A DNA stretch of 64,000 nt from Eurosta solidaginis. Taxonomy: Eukaryota; Arthropoda; Insecta; Diptera; Tephritidae. The position numbers and the translations under genes are program-made. The stretch is taken from assembly GCF_040869045.1 (NCBI RefSeq), contig NW_027136912.1:62001-126000 (forward strand). Direction: 5' to 3'. Positions 1 through 9,768 of the stretch are shown one piece after another (position 1 is the first letter of the stretch; each line of letters starts with the position of its first letter). Under the pieces are notes generated by a model, which was given only the letters and a program-made list of their open reading frames with translations, ran no database searches and was not told the DNA's origin.

Positions 1-330
1 GCCACCGCAGCCATGGAGATCCATGTGAACCTGCATCCTACTGGGTGGCATAGTCCCGTGGTCAGCGACTAAGCCCTCGCATCGCGGCAAGATGTCTGCC
101 CTTCGCGAGGGTTCATGCATCAACTCCTATGCAAAATATGCTCGGACGAATGCATGTTTAACACTTGAAATCTAAATCTGTTCTTTTCCTCATGCATCAA
201 CTCCTATGCAAAATATGCTCGGACGAATGCATGTTTAACACTTGAAATCTAAATCTGTTCTTTTCCTCGTCCATAAGAAGGGGATCCTGCAAACTGCGCC
301 AACTATCGCAGAATAAGCGCTCTTATAATC
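1..330. other. Unassigned left edge
   Basis: No ORF of note and no family recognised. The only structure seen is the 77-bp tandem duplication at 114-267. The relatively GC-rich stretch 1-110 could be the edge of a transposon lying mostly outside the window, but nothing proves it. Confidence 0.4.
114..267. repeat. Perfect 77-bp tandem duplication
   Basis: The unit at 114-190, starting CATGCATCAACTCC and ending TTCTTTTCCT, is repeated without a mismatch at 191-267. Two identical head-to-tail copies point to a recent duplication or to an assembly artefact. Confidence 0.95.
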
Positions 331-334
331 GTAT

Positions 335-957
335 TGTTACGAATATTAGCAAAACTGAGGAGTGCTGCCATCTCCAGGCCGATGCTAAGCAGTGAAGTGA
401 ATTCACATCAATAATTCAATCATTATGTATCTACATAAACGAATCAATAATTGCGTCTACACATATGTACACGTTCCGACGAGCACCATTTAAATACAAG
501 GCAGCGAGAGATGAGATGTCACACACAGATGAATTTACTTATACGCTTATGTGTGTGCGGGAGACTGTAAACTACAAACTCACATATGTACATCTGAGAA
601 GCGCTAAAAAGTAGACAATTGTAAACAAGTAGAAACTATATGAGAACTATACATACACGAAGTATGCAGCGTAAACTATAAAAGCGGGGCAGGCGAGTAA
701 GAAGTAATTCAGTTTGAGTTGAGTTATCAATCAGTTTGATAAAGCACGCGATCTGGCGGCCAATAGTAGAGTTTCATTTGAGTTATTTATCAGTTTGGTT
801 ATTAAGCCAGCGAGTAGCAAAGTATAAGTGTTATTGTGAAGTACTTAATAAAGGCCATTTTTCCATCATTCAATATTGGATTTATTTATTCAACAGTTTA
901 GTGATTCGAACTTAGCAGAAGATTGCAAATAAGAGGATTTGCAGCAAATTCGTTACA
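335..957 (+). mobile_element. Solo LTR of a Ty3/gypsy element
   Basis: A 623-bp LTR begins TGTTACGAAT and ends TTCGTTACA. It is flanked by a GTAT target duplication at 331-334 and 958-961, with no internal region. It has a TATA-like TATAAAAG at 677-684 and an AATAAA signal near 847. By eye it belongs to the same LTR subfamily as the minus-strand element at 50659-55287, sharing the GTCACACACAGATG block. A solo LTR is the usual product of recombination between the two LTRs of a complete element. Confidence 0.92.
677..684 (+). promoter_or_regulatory. LTR TATA box
   Basis: TATAAAAG in an ACTATAAAAGCGGG context. It sits at the same place in all LTRs of this subfamily (also 26418, 29409, and on the minus strand 50873-50880), so it is the likely core promoter of the LTR. 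Confidence 0.65.
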
Positions 958-962
958 GTATA

Positions 963-1130
963 TGCAATGTTCACGTTGGTTTCGTTGTAGACAAAATGGG
1001 CTGATTTTTATTATTCTTCTTCACATATACATATTACACACATATTAGCAAATGTCAATCAATAGGAAGTGTTCGGATAGTATATTACACGGTGTTCATA
1101 TTGTATGCAATTTGGTATTAATATCCAACA
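963..1130 (-). repeat. 3' LTR of the 963-5635 element
   Basis: On the plus strand it starts TGCAATGTTCACG and ends ATATCCAACA. It matches 5468-5635 except for a C/G change near 983 and a T/C change near 1063. At 168 bp it is short for an LTR. Confidence 0.95.
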
Positions 1131-1141
1131 ACCCCTTTCTT
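1131..1141 (-). promoter_or_regulatory. Polypurine tract
   Basis: Read on the minus strand this is AAGAAAGGGGT directly next to the 3' LTR, where plus-strand DNA priming is expected in an LTR retrotransposon. Confidence 0.75.
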
Positions 1142-1424
1142 AAGCTTTGTATACCTACTTATTATACATTACATTTTGGAATTCATGAAATTTTTAAACT
1201 TGTATATATATATATTTATGTATATCCTTATATACTTAGTATTTTAAGAGAATGAAAATTAAAAGTATTAGATATCCATTTCAACTATATCAGATTGAAT
1301 GTTACGTTAAAGAATACAATAAAGAATATAATTTTGTTATTTTTTTCGCATTGCCTCGATGGCTTTCTGCTTGCTACTTCTTATAGGCATTTGCCTAGCT
1401 TCATTTTCCACCTCCTCTTCAGGT

Positions 1425-4400
1425 TCACTTGATACGGGTTCGCCATGATCCTCCGCTGCCCGACTTAACTTGAGCAGGGCTAGCCGGTAATTCAACACCC
1501 GGTTCGTTGCGAGAAGCCTCTTCCCCACACACGAGGTCGGCATTGCGGATCTGGTCGAGGTGTCGTTTTATTGAGCGGTTTTCGTTCGCTAGCATTACTA
1601 TGTAATTACGCGGACCTAACTTTTTCTGTACGGTGCCTGGTGACCAAACAGCCTTGTTAGGATTCGAGTAATTTCTCACTATTACGTTCTGGCCTACGGT
1701 GAACGTGGTATCGCGCTTACCTCTACAGTTGTTAACAGCGGTTTGTTGGTTCGTTTTTATGACGTCTCTTACCAATGGTGGTTTGAGAGCGCTAAATCTC
1801 GATTTTAGCTCCCTTCCTAACATCAATTTTGCGGGGGACTCATTTGTTGTACAATGTTTAGAAATCCTATAGTCGAACAGAAACCTGTTCAATACATCAT
1901 CAAGGCTAAAGTTAGCTTTGCCTGCAAAACTTGCTACTAAAGATTTTTTTAACGTTTTTACGAAGTTCTCCGCTTGCCCATTAGTGGCTGGGTGGCCAGG
2001 TGCCGTTAGCACATGTTTAATGTAGTTTTTACTCATGAAGATTTTAAACTCCAATGACGTAAACTGCGTTCCGTTATCGCTAACTAGCGTGTCCACCAAA
2101 CCAAACCTACAAAACACTTCGCGCAATTTACAGATTGTGAAAGCACTAGTCATTTCTTTTGTTTTAAAAACCTCCACCCATTTCGAAAAGGAATCTACTA
2201 TTATTAACAGCTGAAAGCCTAGCACTGGTCCCGCAAAATCCACGTGTATACGCTGCCATGCCGACTCCGCTGCCGCCCAGGGCATCAAACTACTTTTTTC
2301 AGGACTGGACAGTACTGATTGACACGATTGGCAAGACTTTATAAGAGCCTCCACGTCATTATCAATACGCGGCCACCATATATACGAGCGAACCAACGCT
2401 TTCGTCTTTACGATGCCAAGGTGTGATTGATGAAAGGATTCCAGAATTTGCTTCTGCAACTTTTTTGGTATTACCGTCCTGTAACCCCATAAAACGCACC
2501 CTGCCTCAACACTTAGCTCTATCCCTTTTGTCCGAAATGCCTCAAACTCTTTGCCTTTTAAACCTGAAACCGTACCCTCTTGAACACTTTGCATCACTTT
2601 TGACAGCACCGGGTCTCTCCGTGTCTCAATTGCCACCTGTTTGTAATTTAACTCCGCTGAACTACAATAATTAATAAAAGTTGACTCTGATGACACCGCT
2701 GAAACACTCGTTTGCGAAATTCGCGATAAATTATCTGCGTAATTAATATACCCCTTGACGTATTTAATTTTATAGTCAAATCCTGATAATATCAACGCCC
2801 AGCGCTGTATTCTGGCCGCAGCTATGGACGGAATACCCTTATTCTCGCCAAACAATGTAAGCAACGGTCTATGGTCTGTTTCCAACGTAAATGATACTCC
2901 CAGCAAGTATTGTCTTAACTTGGTCACACCAAAAACAATAGCTAGGGCTTCCTTTTCCATAGCACTGTAGTTTAGTTCAGCCCTGTTTAAAGCCCGTGAA
3001 ATAAAAGCTATGGGTCTCCTCACTCCGCTGTCATATACGTGCGATAACACGCCTGCTACCGCGGTGTTACAGGCATCTGTGGTCAAAATAATTGGCAACT
3101 TAGGATTAAAATGCACCAGCACTTTATCTGACCCGATCTCTGTCTTTAGCGTATCGTACGCTTCTTGACACTTCTTGTTCCAAATAAAGGGAACGTTTTT
3201 GTGTAAAAGCTTATATAGCGGAACCATCTTCTGTGCGAAATTGGGTATAAACCTTGAATGGTAGTTCACTAAACCAATAAAAGCGCGTAATTGAGGCACC
3301 GAATTAGGTTTCGGGGCGTCGAGAACGCATTGCACGCGTTCTTTATTTTCTTTTAAACCGTCCGCGTCAATATCGAAACCTAAATATGAAATTTTACTTT
3401 TAAAAAACTCGCATTTGTCAACATTTAGTCGCAATCCTGCCGCCTGAAGTTTCCCCAATACGCGTTTAAGAGTCAGAACATGTTCTGCGAAGTCTTTGCC
3501 GGTAACGGTAATATCGTCGAGGTAACAAAGTACATTCGGAATACCTCTTAACAGACCCTCTATAGTTTTCTGAAAAATGGCCGCCGCGGTTTTTATGCCA
3601 AACGGCAACCGCGTCATCTTAAAAATACCTTTATGCGTGCTCCAAGTACAAATCTTTTGTGACTCTTCATCCAGGACTAGCTGATTGTACGCATTAGACA
3701 TATCTAGCTTAGTAAAAAGTTTCCCACCCTGCATTGACGCAAAAATTTGGTCTATCCGGGGTAATGGGTACTTAAAATCTTTAAGGAAACGGTTTACGGT
3801 AGTTTTGTAATCCCCACAAATTCTTATTTGACCGTTCTGCTTTAATATGGGGACCAACGGCGTACCCCAATCGGCACTATCAACTGGTATCAAAACACCC
3901 TTTCCGACTAAATCTGCTAATTGCTTTTCAATGGACTCACGCCAAGCCAGTGGAACTGTTCTAGGCTTGCAAAATACCGGGTTGCACCCTCTTTCCACCT
4001 GTAACTTGACTACGGTTAAATTACACTTGCCCAACTCGCGACTGAAAACTTCAGCATATTCGCTTTTCAACTGGTCCAAAACTCTATTATACGGCTCTAC
4101 ATAATTAACGTTATTAGGCTCGGTAACCGAACTACGCACTTGCAACTCAAAACCAAAACTACGCAAAAAATCTCGTCCTAACAAGGTTGGTCGATTTGTG
4201 TTGGTCACTATAAATTTTCCGTTTACACTCCGCTCTCTATAACGAACTGTAGTAAGAAACTCACCGATAACACCGACCAATTCACCACCGTATCCCGTGT
4301 ATGAGGTTGAACATTTCCGCAGCCATTTGCGATCGAAAAATTTATCAAAAATTTTGATTGAAATCAAGGAACACGGCGCACCCGTATCGCACAGGACGAC

Positions 4401-4439
4401 AAGCCGATAACACCTACTTCGATTGCAACTTCGTACTGG
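1425..4439 (-). CDS. Pol polyprotein (protease, RT, RNase H, integrase)
   Basis: Polyprotein that copies the element RNA and inserts the cDNA. The frame opens at 4439 and overlaps gag by 76 nt in the -1 frame, so it is probably made by -1 frameshifting. Residues below count from the leucine codon at 4365-4367. The protease signature CDTGAP lies just upstream, with LLGRDFL at about 62. RT has LDMSNAY (221-227) and YLDD (282-285). RNase H begins near TTDAC (430) and includes the Asp of TDHRP. Integrase has the HHCC finger (H646/H649, C679/C682) and the catalytic D710, D764 and E800 with DD35E spacing. No stop interrupts 980 codons. The C-terminal tail may be frameshifted: another minus frame (1337-1543) carries an acidic then basic tail that looks more natural. 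Confidence 0.93.
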   Translation of the reverse strand, partial: PVRSCNRSRCYRLVVLCDTGAPCSLISIKIFDKFFDRKWLRKCSTSYTGYGGELVGVIGEFLTTVRYRERSVNGKFIVTNTNRPTLLGRDFLRSFGFELQVRSSVTEPNNVNYVEPYNRVLDQLKSEYAEVFSRELGKCNLTVVKLQVERGCNPVFCKPRTVPLAWRESIEKQLADLVGKGVLIPVDSADWGTPLVPILKQNGQIRICGDYKTTVNRFLKDFKYPLPRIDQIFASMQGGKLFTKLDMSNAYNQLVLDEESQKICTWSTHKGIFKMTRLPFGIKTAAAIFQKTIEGLLRGIPNVLCYLDDITVTGKDFAEHVLTLKRVLGKLQAAGLRLNVDKCEFFKSKISYLGFDIDADGLKENKERVQCVLDAPKPNSVPQLRAFIGLVNYHSRFIPNFAQKMVPLYKLLHKNVPFIWNKKCQEAYDTLKTEIGSDKVLVHFNPKLPIILTTDACNTAVAGVLSHVYDSGVRRPIAFISRALNRAELNYSAMEKEALAIVFGVTKLRQYLLGVSFTLETDHRPLLTLFGENKGIPSIAAARIQRWALILSGFDYKIKYVKGYINYADNLSRISQTSVSAVSSESTFINYCSSAELNYKQVAIETRRDPVLSKVMQSVQEGTVSGLKGKEFEAFRTKGIELSVEAGCVLWGYRTVIPKKLQKQILESFHQSHLGIVKTKALVRSYIWWPRIDNDVEALIKSCQSCQSVLSSPEKSSLMPWAAAESAWQRIHVDFAGPVLGFQLLIIVDSFSKWVEVFKTKEMTSAFTICKLREVFCRFGLVDTLVSDNGTQFTSLEFKIFMSKNYIKHVLTAPGHPATNGQAENFVKTLKKSLVASFAGKANFSLDDVLNRFLFDYRISKHCTTNESPAKLMLGRELKSRFSALKPPLVRDVIKTNQQTAVNNCRGKRDTTFTVGQNVIVRNYSNPNKAVWSPGTVQKKLGPRNYIVMLANENRSIKRHLDQIRNADLVCGEEASRNEPGVELPASPAQVKSGSGGSWRTRIK

Positions 4440-5362
4440 TTACCACCTTCTCTCCGATCTATATGTGAAATATTAAAAACAGAGTCGAAAGTATCATAAT
4501 CTTCTTTTACATTTACAAATTGTACGTTATTTTTATTAACCTGGCATACATTCGCCAAATGGCCCACCTTGTTGCAGGAGTGGCACACGCTATTACGATA
4601 TCTGCATTTGCTTGATTGGTGATTTTTCCAACCACAATACGCACATGGTGTCTTCTTCATACTTCCAACGTTGTTGTTTTTGCTGCTGGAATTCGCACCG
4701 GTTCTTTTTCCGCTACGCCTGCCTGGACTGTTGCTGCTGTTGTCGTTGTTGTTGTTGTAGTTACGGGAATTTTGCACTTGTGACTTCACAAAATTAACCT
4801 CATTTTTTACAGCTAATTGCTGAGTAATCTTCGACTCCATAACCAACGCCTTCCTTAGCGCTTTTTCTATCGTTATCTCTTCGTCCTCTTCGCAAAATTT
4901 CTCGAAAATTTTTTCTGGCAGCTCAACGACAAATTTATCTAGAATGATTTTTTCTAGGGCCGCCCCGAATTTGCATTGCAACGCCAATTTTTTAACTTGT
5001 GCGTACCATGCTGCTACCGTTTCGGTGTCGGCTCTTCTTGCGGCGTAAAATTTACGTCTTTCATGAAATAAAATAACGGGAGGAGTAAAATGGCCCTCCA
5101 AAATTGTGTACAACTCCTCGTACGTTTTTTCGCTGGGAAGCTTCGGGCTGCAAACGCTATGCAAAATTCCGTATACTTCCCCGCTAATATTTCTCAGTAG
5201 GGCCGAAATCTTCCCCGTTTCTTTCGTGCACTCAATTTCTAACAAGTGCAACTCCAACCTTTCCCGCCATATTCGCCAATTGTCTGCTACCGAAAACTCC
5301 ACGATATTCGGAGTATAAATCATTTTGGTGGTGGTTGCCGTCATTGCTGCCCCTCCAGTCAT
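4364..5362 (-). CDS. Gag with two CCHC zinc knuckles
   Basis: Structural nucleocapsid protein, 332 aa, that packages the element RNA in cytoplasmic particles. The ATG at 5360-5362 is the first in the frame, about 105 nt inside the 5' LTR. The body (about 20-185) resembles the helical retrotransposon gag domain, with W29 and the FHERRKFY region. An Asn/Ser-rich basic linker (200-235) follows. Two knuckles of C-X2-C-X4-H-X4-C form sit at 240-253 and 260-273. The C-terminus runs into the protease region, where the pol frame overlaps. No internal stop is present. There is no sign of a matrix myristoylation site or an envelope partner. Confidence 0.92.
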   Translation of the reverse strand: MTGGAAMTATTTKMIYTPNIVEFSVADNWRIWRERLELHLLEIECTKETGKISALLRNISGEVYGILHSVCSPKLPSEKTYEELYTILEGHFTPPVILFHERRKFYAARRADTETVAAWYAQVKKLALQCKFGAALEKIILDKFVVELPEKIFEKFCEEDEEITIEKALRKALVMESKITQQLAVKNEVNFVKSQVQNSRNYNNNNDNSSNSPGRRSGKRTGANSSSKNNNVGSMKKTPCAYCGWKNHQSSKCRYRNSVCHSCNKVGHLANVCQVNKNNVQFVNVKEDYDTFDSVFNISHIDRREGGNQYEVAIEVGVIGLSSCAIRVRRVP

Positions 5363-5455
5363 ATTTCAAACACTTGAATTGGTTTTTCTCCCGTTTTCTT
5401 AGTTTAAATAAAATTTTTAGTCCAATTTTAGCTTTTTTTCTTTTTTCGTTTTTTT

Positions 5456-5466
5456 CCTCGTCGCCA
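5456..5466 (-). promoter_or_regulatory. Primer binding site candidate
   Basis: Minus-strand TGGCGACGAGG begins one base inside the 5' LTR. TGG at this position pairs with the CCA end of a tRNA. TGGCGAC starts are known for tRNA-Arg-primed insect elements, but the match beyond the first bases is not established, so the primer tRNA is left open. Confidence 0.55.
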
Positions 5467-5467
5467 C

Positions 5468-5635
5468 TGCAATGTTCACGTTGGTTTGGTTGTAGACAAA
5501 ATGGGCTGATTTTTATTATTCTTCTTCACATATACATATTACACACATATTAGCAAATGTCAATCAACAGGAAGTGTTCGGATAGTATATTACACGGTGT
5601 TCATATTGTATGCAATTTGGTATTAATATCCAACA
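5468..5635 (-). repeat. 5' LTR of the 963-5635 element
   Basis: 168 bp, the partner of 963-1130 with two substitutions. It is followed by the GTATA target duplication at 5636-5640. It should hold the promoter for the gag-pol transcript. Confidence 0.95.
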
Positions 5636-5640
5636 GTATA

Positions 5641-6307
5641 TAAGTTCATGTCAAACGTATTGTGGAAAGGTTGAAGCCCTCTCTGAATCGGCTGATTAGA
5701 GCAGAGCAGCTTCAGACCTAGCAAATCTACCATCGAACAGAGTTTCACTATGAGCCGCTTTTAAACCTGCCTTCAATAGTACGAAAATCAGCACAACAAC
5801 AAAAAAAAAAGAAGCAAGCGGCCACACTTATGTACATGTGCACACTAAAGCAAGTATCCACACTTTTGTACAGGGTAACGAAGATTATTCCATACATATA
5901 ACCAGCAGCTGGAAGCGGAGAGATTATTTCACATACATACATAGCTAAGAGCAGAAGTTGTTACTCACACATGCACACGCATATGGCTAGAAGAAAAGTA
6001 TAAACTATAGATATACACGTACATAGCTAAATAACAAAGCATGAGATACAACTGTTCTAGAAGGGATTTTGAGCGAACGAGGTAACCGATAGTACAAAAG
6101 TAGCGCAAGTTGAGGAATCAGTAACCAGTTTGATTTAAAGACGCTATTAGTGAAGTATTATTGTGATTGTGAAGCTCTACTCCCGAAGTAGTCTAAATAA
6201 AGACCATTGTGCAATATTGAATAAGATAAGATAATTACTCGACAGTTCAGTGATTCGAACGTTAGCAGTAGATGCAAAATAAGAAGAATTTCCAAATATT
6301 CGTTACA
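5641..6307 (+). mobile_element. Remnant solo LTR, second LTR family
   Basis: From about 5789 to 6307 this matches the LTR at 13356-13867: shared blocks include ACACTTATGTACATGT, CATAACCAGCAGCT, TAAGAGCAGAAGTTGTTACTC and an end TTCGTTACA at 6307. An AATAAAGACC polyadenylation-type signal lies near 6197. The first 150 bp do not align with the other copy and the 5' boundary and target duplication could not be fixed. No internal element sequence follows. Confidence 0.75.
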
Positions 6308-6957
6308 ATATGTAATAAAAGCATGCAAAAACTTGCGCAAGTCGACGACATTCATCATCAGCTGAATACCCTTCCCGTTTTGCTTACTCCAAACTGGAAA
6401 TAGAAGTGGAAAAGGCGGCAGGAGCCTAGAAATCCAGCGAAGAGTTTTGCCAATAAATGCTACATTGGACAAGGTAGGCAATTTGAAAAGTAAATTCCAC
6501 TCTCGGCAAGCGAAAATCATGCTCTACAACTCACTTATCGTACGATTATGGAGCAGAAGCATCAACATTGTGATGATGCTCTGGCCAAGGAGGTATTTTT
6601 ATTGGAACCCGCAGAGAAGGAAGGTGGCCCGCTTCGCTGAAAGGACTTTGTGAAAAACAACTTATATTCCCTTATGGTATACCAATTTGTGCCAATAAGC
6701 CCAGTGAACAAGAGACTGGTGTGAGTTGTTTTCCGCCCAAAACCGTTTAGGTGGTAACTCACTTAATTTTCAACAGTCAGCTAATCAAACCAAAATATAT
6801 TGAAAGAAGTTAGAAAATAAATTGCACAAAAAAAAAAAAAATATTTGAGAAATAAGAAATATTAACTGTATTTTTTACAAGTTATATATATGCACTTAAA
6901 CTTTATATGGACTGCTAAGTGTGTAACTTTATCTACACATGAAATTGTTGCGCAGAA
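6308..6957. other. Unassigned interval
   Basis: Mixed sequence with short chance ORFs on both strands (for example 6158-6520 minus and 6447-6653 plus). No motif or family was recognised. A poly-A run lies near 6827-6840. It may include worn transposon sequence. Confidence 0.4.
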
Positions 6958-9734
6958 AAATAAGTAAGGGTAAGTTTCAGTAGTCTATATCCATTTTTAT
7001 ACTCAGTTGAGCAGAGCTCACAGAGTATATTAGCTTTGATTGGATAACGGTTGGTTGTACAGGTATAAAGGAATCGAGATAGATATAGAGTTCCATATAT
7101 CAAAATCATCAGTATCGAAAAAAAAAATTCGATTGAGCCATGTCCGTCTGCCCGTCCGTCCGTTAACACGATAACTTGAGTAAATTTTGAGGTATCTTGA
7201 TGAAATTTGGCATGTGGGTTCCTGGGCACTCATCTCAGATCGCTATTTAAAATGAACGATATCGGACTATAACCACGCCCACTTTTTTGATATCGAAAAT
7301 TTCGAAAAATCGAAAAAGCGCGATAATTCATTACCAAATACGGGTTAAGCGATGAAACTTGGTAGGTGAGTTGAACTTATGACGCAGAATAGAAAACTAA
7401 TAAAATTTTGGACAACGGGCGTGGCACCGTCCACTTTTAAAAGAAGGTAATTTAGAAGTTTTACAAGCTGTAATTTGGCAGTCGTTGAAGGTATCATGAT
7501 GAAATTTGGCAGGAACGTTACCCTTATTACTCTATGTACGCACAATAAAAATCAGCAAAATCGGAGAACGACCAAGCCCACTTTAAAAAAAATTTTTTTT
7601 TTAAGTCAAATTTTAAAAGAAAAGTTAATATCTTTACAGCATATAAGTAAATTATATCAAAATTCAACTCCAGTAATGATATGGTGCAACAAAATACAAA
7701 AATAAAAGAAAATTTCAAAATGGGCGTGGCTCCGCCCTTTTTCATTTAATTTATCTAGGATACTTTTAATGCCATAAGTCGAACAAATATTTACCAACCC
7801 TTGTGAAATTTGGTAGAGGCTTAGATTCTAGGACGATAACTGTTTTCTGTGAAAAAGGGCGAAATCAGCTGAAAACACGCCCAGTTTTTATACACAGTCG
7901 ACCGTCTGTCCTTCCGCTCGGCCGTTAACTCGATAACTTGAGAAAAAATCGATATATCTTTACTAAACTCAGTTCACGTACTTAGCTGAACTCACTTTCT
8001 ATTGGTGTAAAAAATGGCCGAAATCCGACTATGACCACGCCCACTTTTTTGATATAGAAAATTACGAAAAATGAAAAAAATGCCATAATTATATACTAAA
8101 CACGAAAAAAGGGATGAAACATGGTAATTGTATTAGTCTATTTACGCAAAATATAACTTTAGAAAAAACTATGTGAAATGTGTGTGACACCTACCATATT
8201 AAGTAGAAGAAAATTAAAAAGTTCTGCAGGGCGAAATCAAAAGCCCTTGGAATCTTGGAAGAAATACTCTTCATGGTATTATATATATAAATAAATTAGC
8301 GGTACCCGACAGATGATGTTCTGGACCATCCTGGTTCATATTTTGGTCGATATCTCGAAAACGCCTTCACATATACAACTAAGGGCCACTCCCTTTTAAA
8401 ACCCTCATTAATACCTTTAATTTGATACCCATATCGTACAAACACATTCTAGAGTCACCCCTAGTCCACGTTTATGGCGATATCTCAAAAAGGCGTCCAC
8501 CTATAGAACTAAGACGCACGCCCTTTTAAAATTCTCATTAACACCGTTCATTTGATACCCATATAGTACAAACAAATTCTAGAGTCACCCCTGGTTCACC
8601 TTTATGGCGATATCTCGAAAAGGCGTCCACCTATAGAACTTAGGCCCACTCCCTTTTAAAATACTCATTAACACCTTTCATTTGATACCCATATCGTAGA
8701 AAAAAATTATAGAGTCACCCCTGGTCCACCTTTATGGCGATATCTCGAAAAGGCGTCCACCTATAGAACATAGGCCCACGCCCTTTTAAAATACTCATTA
8801 ACACCTTTCATTTGATACCCATATCGTACAAAAAAATTCTAGAGTCACCCCTGGTCCACCTTTATGGCAATATTTCGAAAAGGCGTCCACCTATAGATCT
8901 AAGGCCCACGCCCTTTTAAAATACTCATTAACACCTTTGATTTGATACCCATGTCGTACAAACAAATTCTAGAGTCAACCCTGATCCACCTTTATGGCGA
9001 TATCCCTAAATGGCGTCCACCTATAGAACTAAGGCCCACGCCCTTTTAAAATACTCATTAACACCTTTCATTTGATACCCATATCGTACAAACAAATTCT
9101 AGAGTCACCCCTGGTCCACCTTTATGGCGATATCTCAAAAAGGCGTCCACCTATAGAACTAAGACGCACGCCCTTTTAAATACTCATTAACACCTTTCAT
9201 TTGATACCCACATCGTACAAAAAATTCTAGAGTCACCCCTGGTCCATCTTTATGGCGATATCTCGAAAAGGCGTCCACCTATAGAACTTAGGCCTACACC
9301 CTTTTAAAATACTCATGAATACCTTTCATTTGATACCCATATCGTACAAACAAATTCTAGAGTCACCCCTGGTCCACATTTATGGCGATATCTCGAAAAG
9401 GCGTCCACCTATAGAACTTAGGCCCACTCCCTTTTAAAATTATCATTAACACATTTCATTTGATACCCATATCGTACAAACAAATTCTAGAGTCAGGCCT
9501 GGTCCACCTTTATGGCGATATCCCTAAATGGCGTCCATCTATAGAACTATGGCCCACTCCCTCTTAAAATACTCTCTAATACCTTCCGTTTGATACGCAT
9601 GTCATACAAACACATTCCAAGGTTACCCTAGGTTCTTTTTACTACATGGTGATTTTCCCTTATTTTGTCTCCACAGCTCTCAACTGAGTATGTAATGTTC
9701 GGTTACACCCGAACTTAGCCTTCCTTACTTATTT
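6958..9734. mobile_element. Terminal-inverted-repeat element with internal tandem array
   Basis: The left end AAATAAGTAAGG (6958-6969) is inverted at 9723-9734. A second inner block, TACTCAGTTGAG near 6999, is inverted at about 9680-9690, so the termini form a two-block inverted repeat. Between them lie a conserved single-copy part (phrases such as CACGATAACTTGAG and CCACGCCCACTTTTTTGATAT) and a 130-bp tandem array. There is no coding capacity. A shorter copy of the same family lies at 41130-42413. I recall this family as very abundant in tephritids; its class (MITE-like or other non-autonomous DNA element) is inference. Confidence 0.8.
8321..9640. repeat. Tandem array, 130-bp unit, about ten copies
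   Basis: The phrase AGAGTCACCCCTGG recurs at 8451, 8581, 8711, 8841, 8971, 9101, 9229, 9359 and 9489, a spacing of 130 bp with one 128-bp step. A diverged first unit starts near 8321 and a degenerate last one near 9610. Each unit also carries GGCGATATCTCGAAAAGGCG and CATTTGATACCCATATCGTA. The array is internal to the 6958-9734 element. Confidence 0.95.
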
Positions 9735-9768
9735 CTCTACACTTCTTTCAACTTCTATGACCGAAAAG

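Larger units (their letters stand above)
963..5635 (-). mobile_element. Complete-looking short-LTR Ty3/gypsy retrotransposon
   Basis: A 4673-bp minus-strand element with 168-bp LTRs at both ends (5' LTR 5468-5635, 3' LTR 963-1130). It has gag, then a frameshifted pol with protease, RT, RNase H and integrase in Ty3/gypsy order. A GTATA duplication flanks it at 958-962 and 5636-5640. The two LTRs differ at only two of 168 positions, so the insertion is recent. A primer-binding-site candidate and a polypurine tract are in the expected places. The pol resembles the widespread insect 'K02A2.6-like' type. There is no envelope gene. It sits directly against the solo LTR at 335-957. Confidence 0.94.

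Noticed and set aside
4612..5553. Cys-rich plus-strand ORFs opposite gag
   Set aside because: Shadows of the zinc-knuckle and Asn-rich codons of the minus-strand gag.
8321..9640. Regular 130-bp repeats resembling a CRISPR array
   Set aside because: The whole 130-bp unit is repeated without unique spacers, the units are inside a TIR element, and the DNA is eukaryotic.
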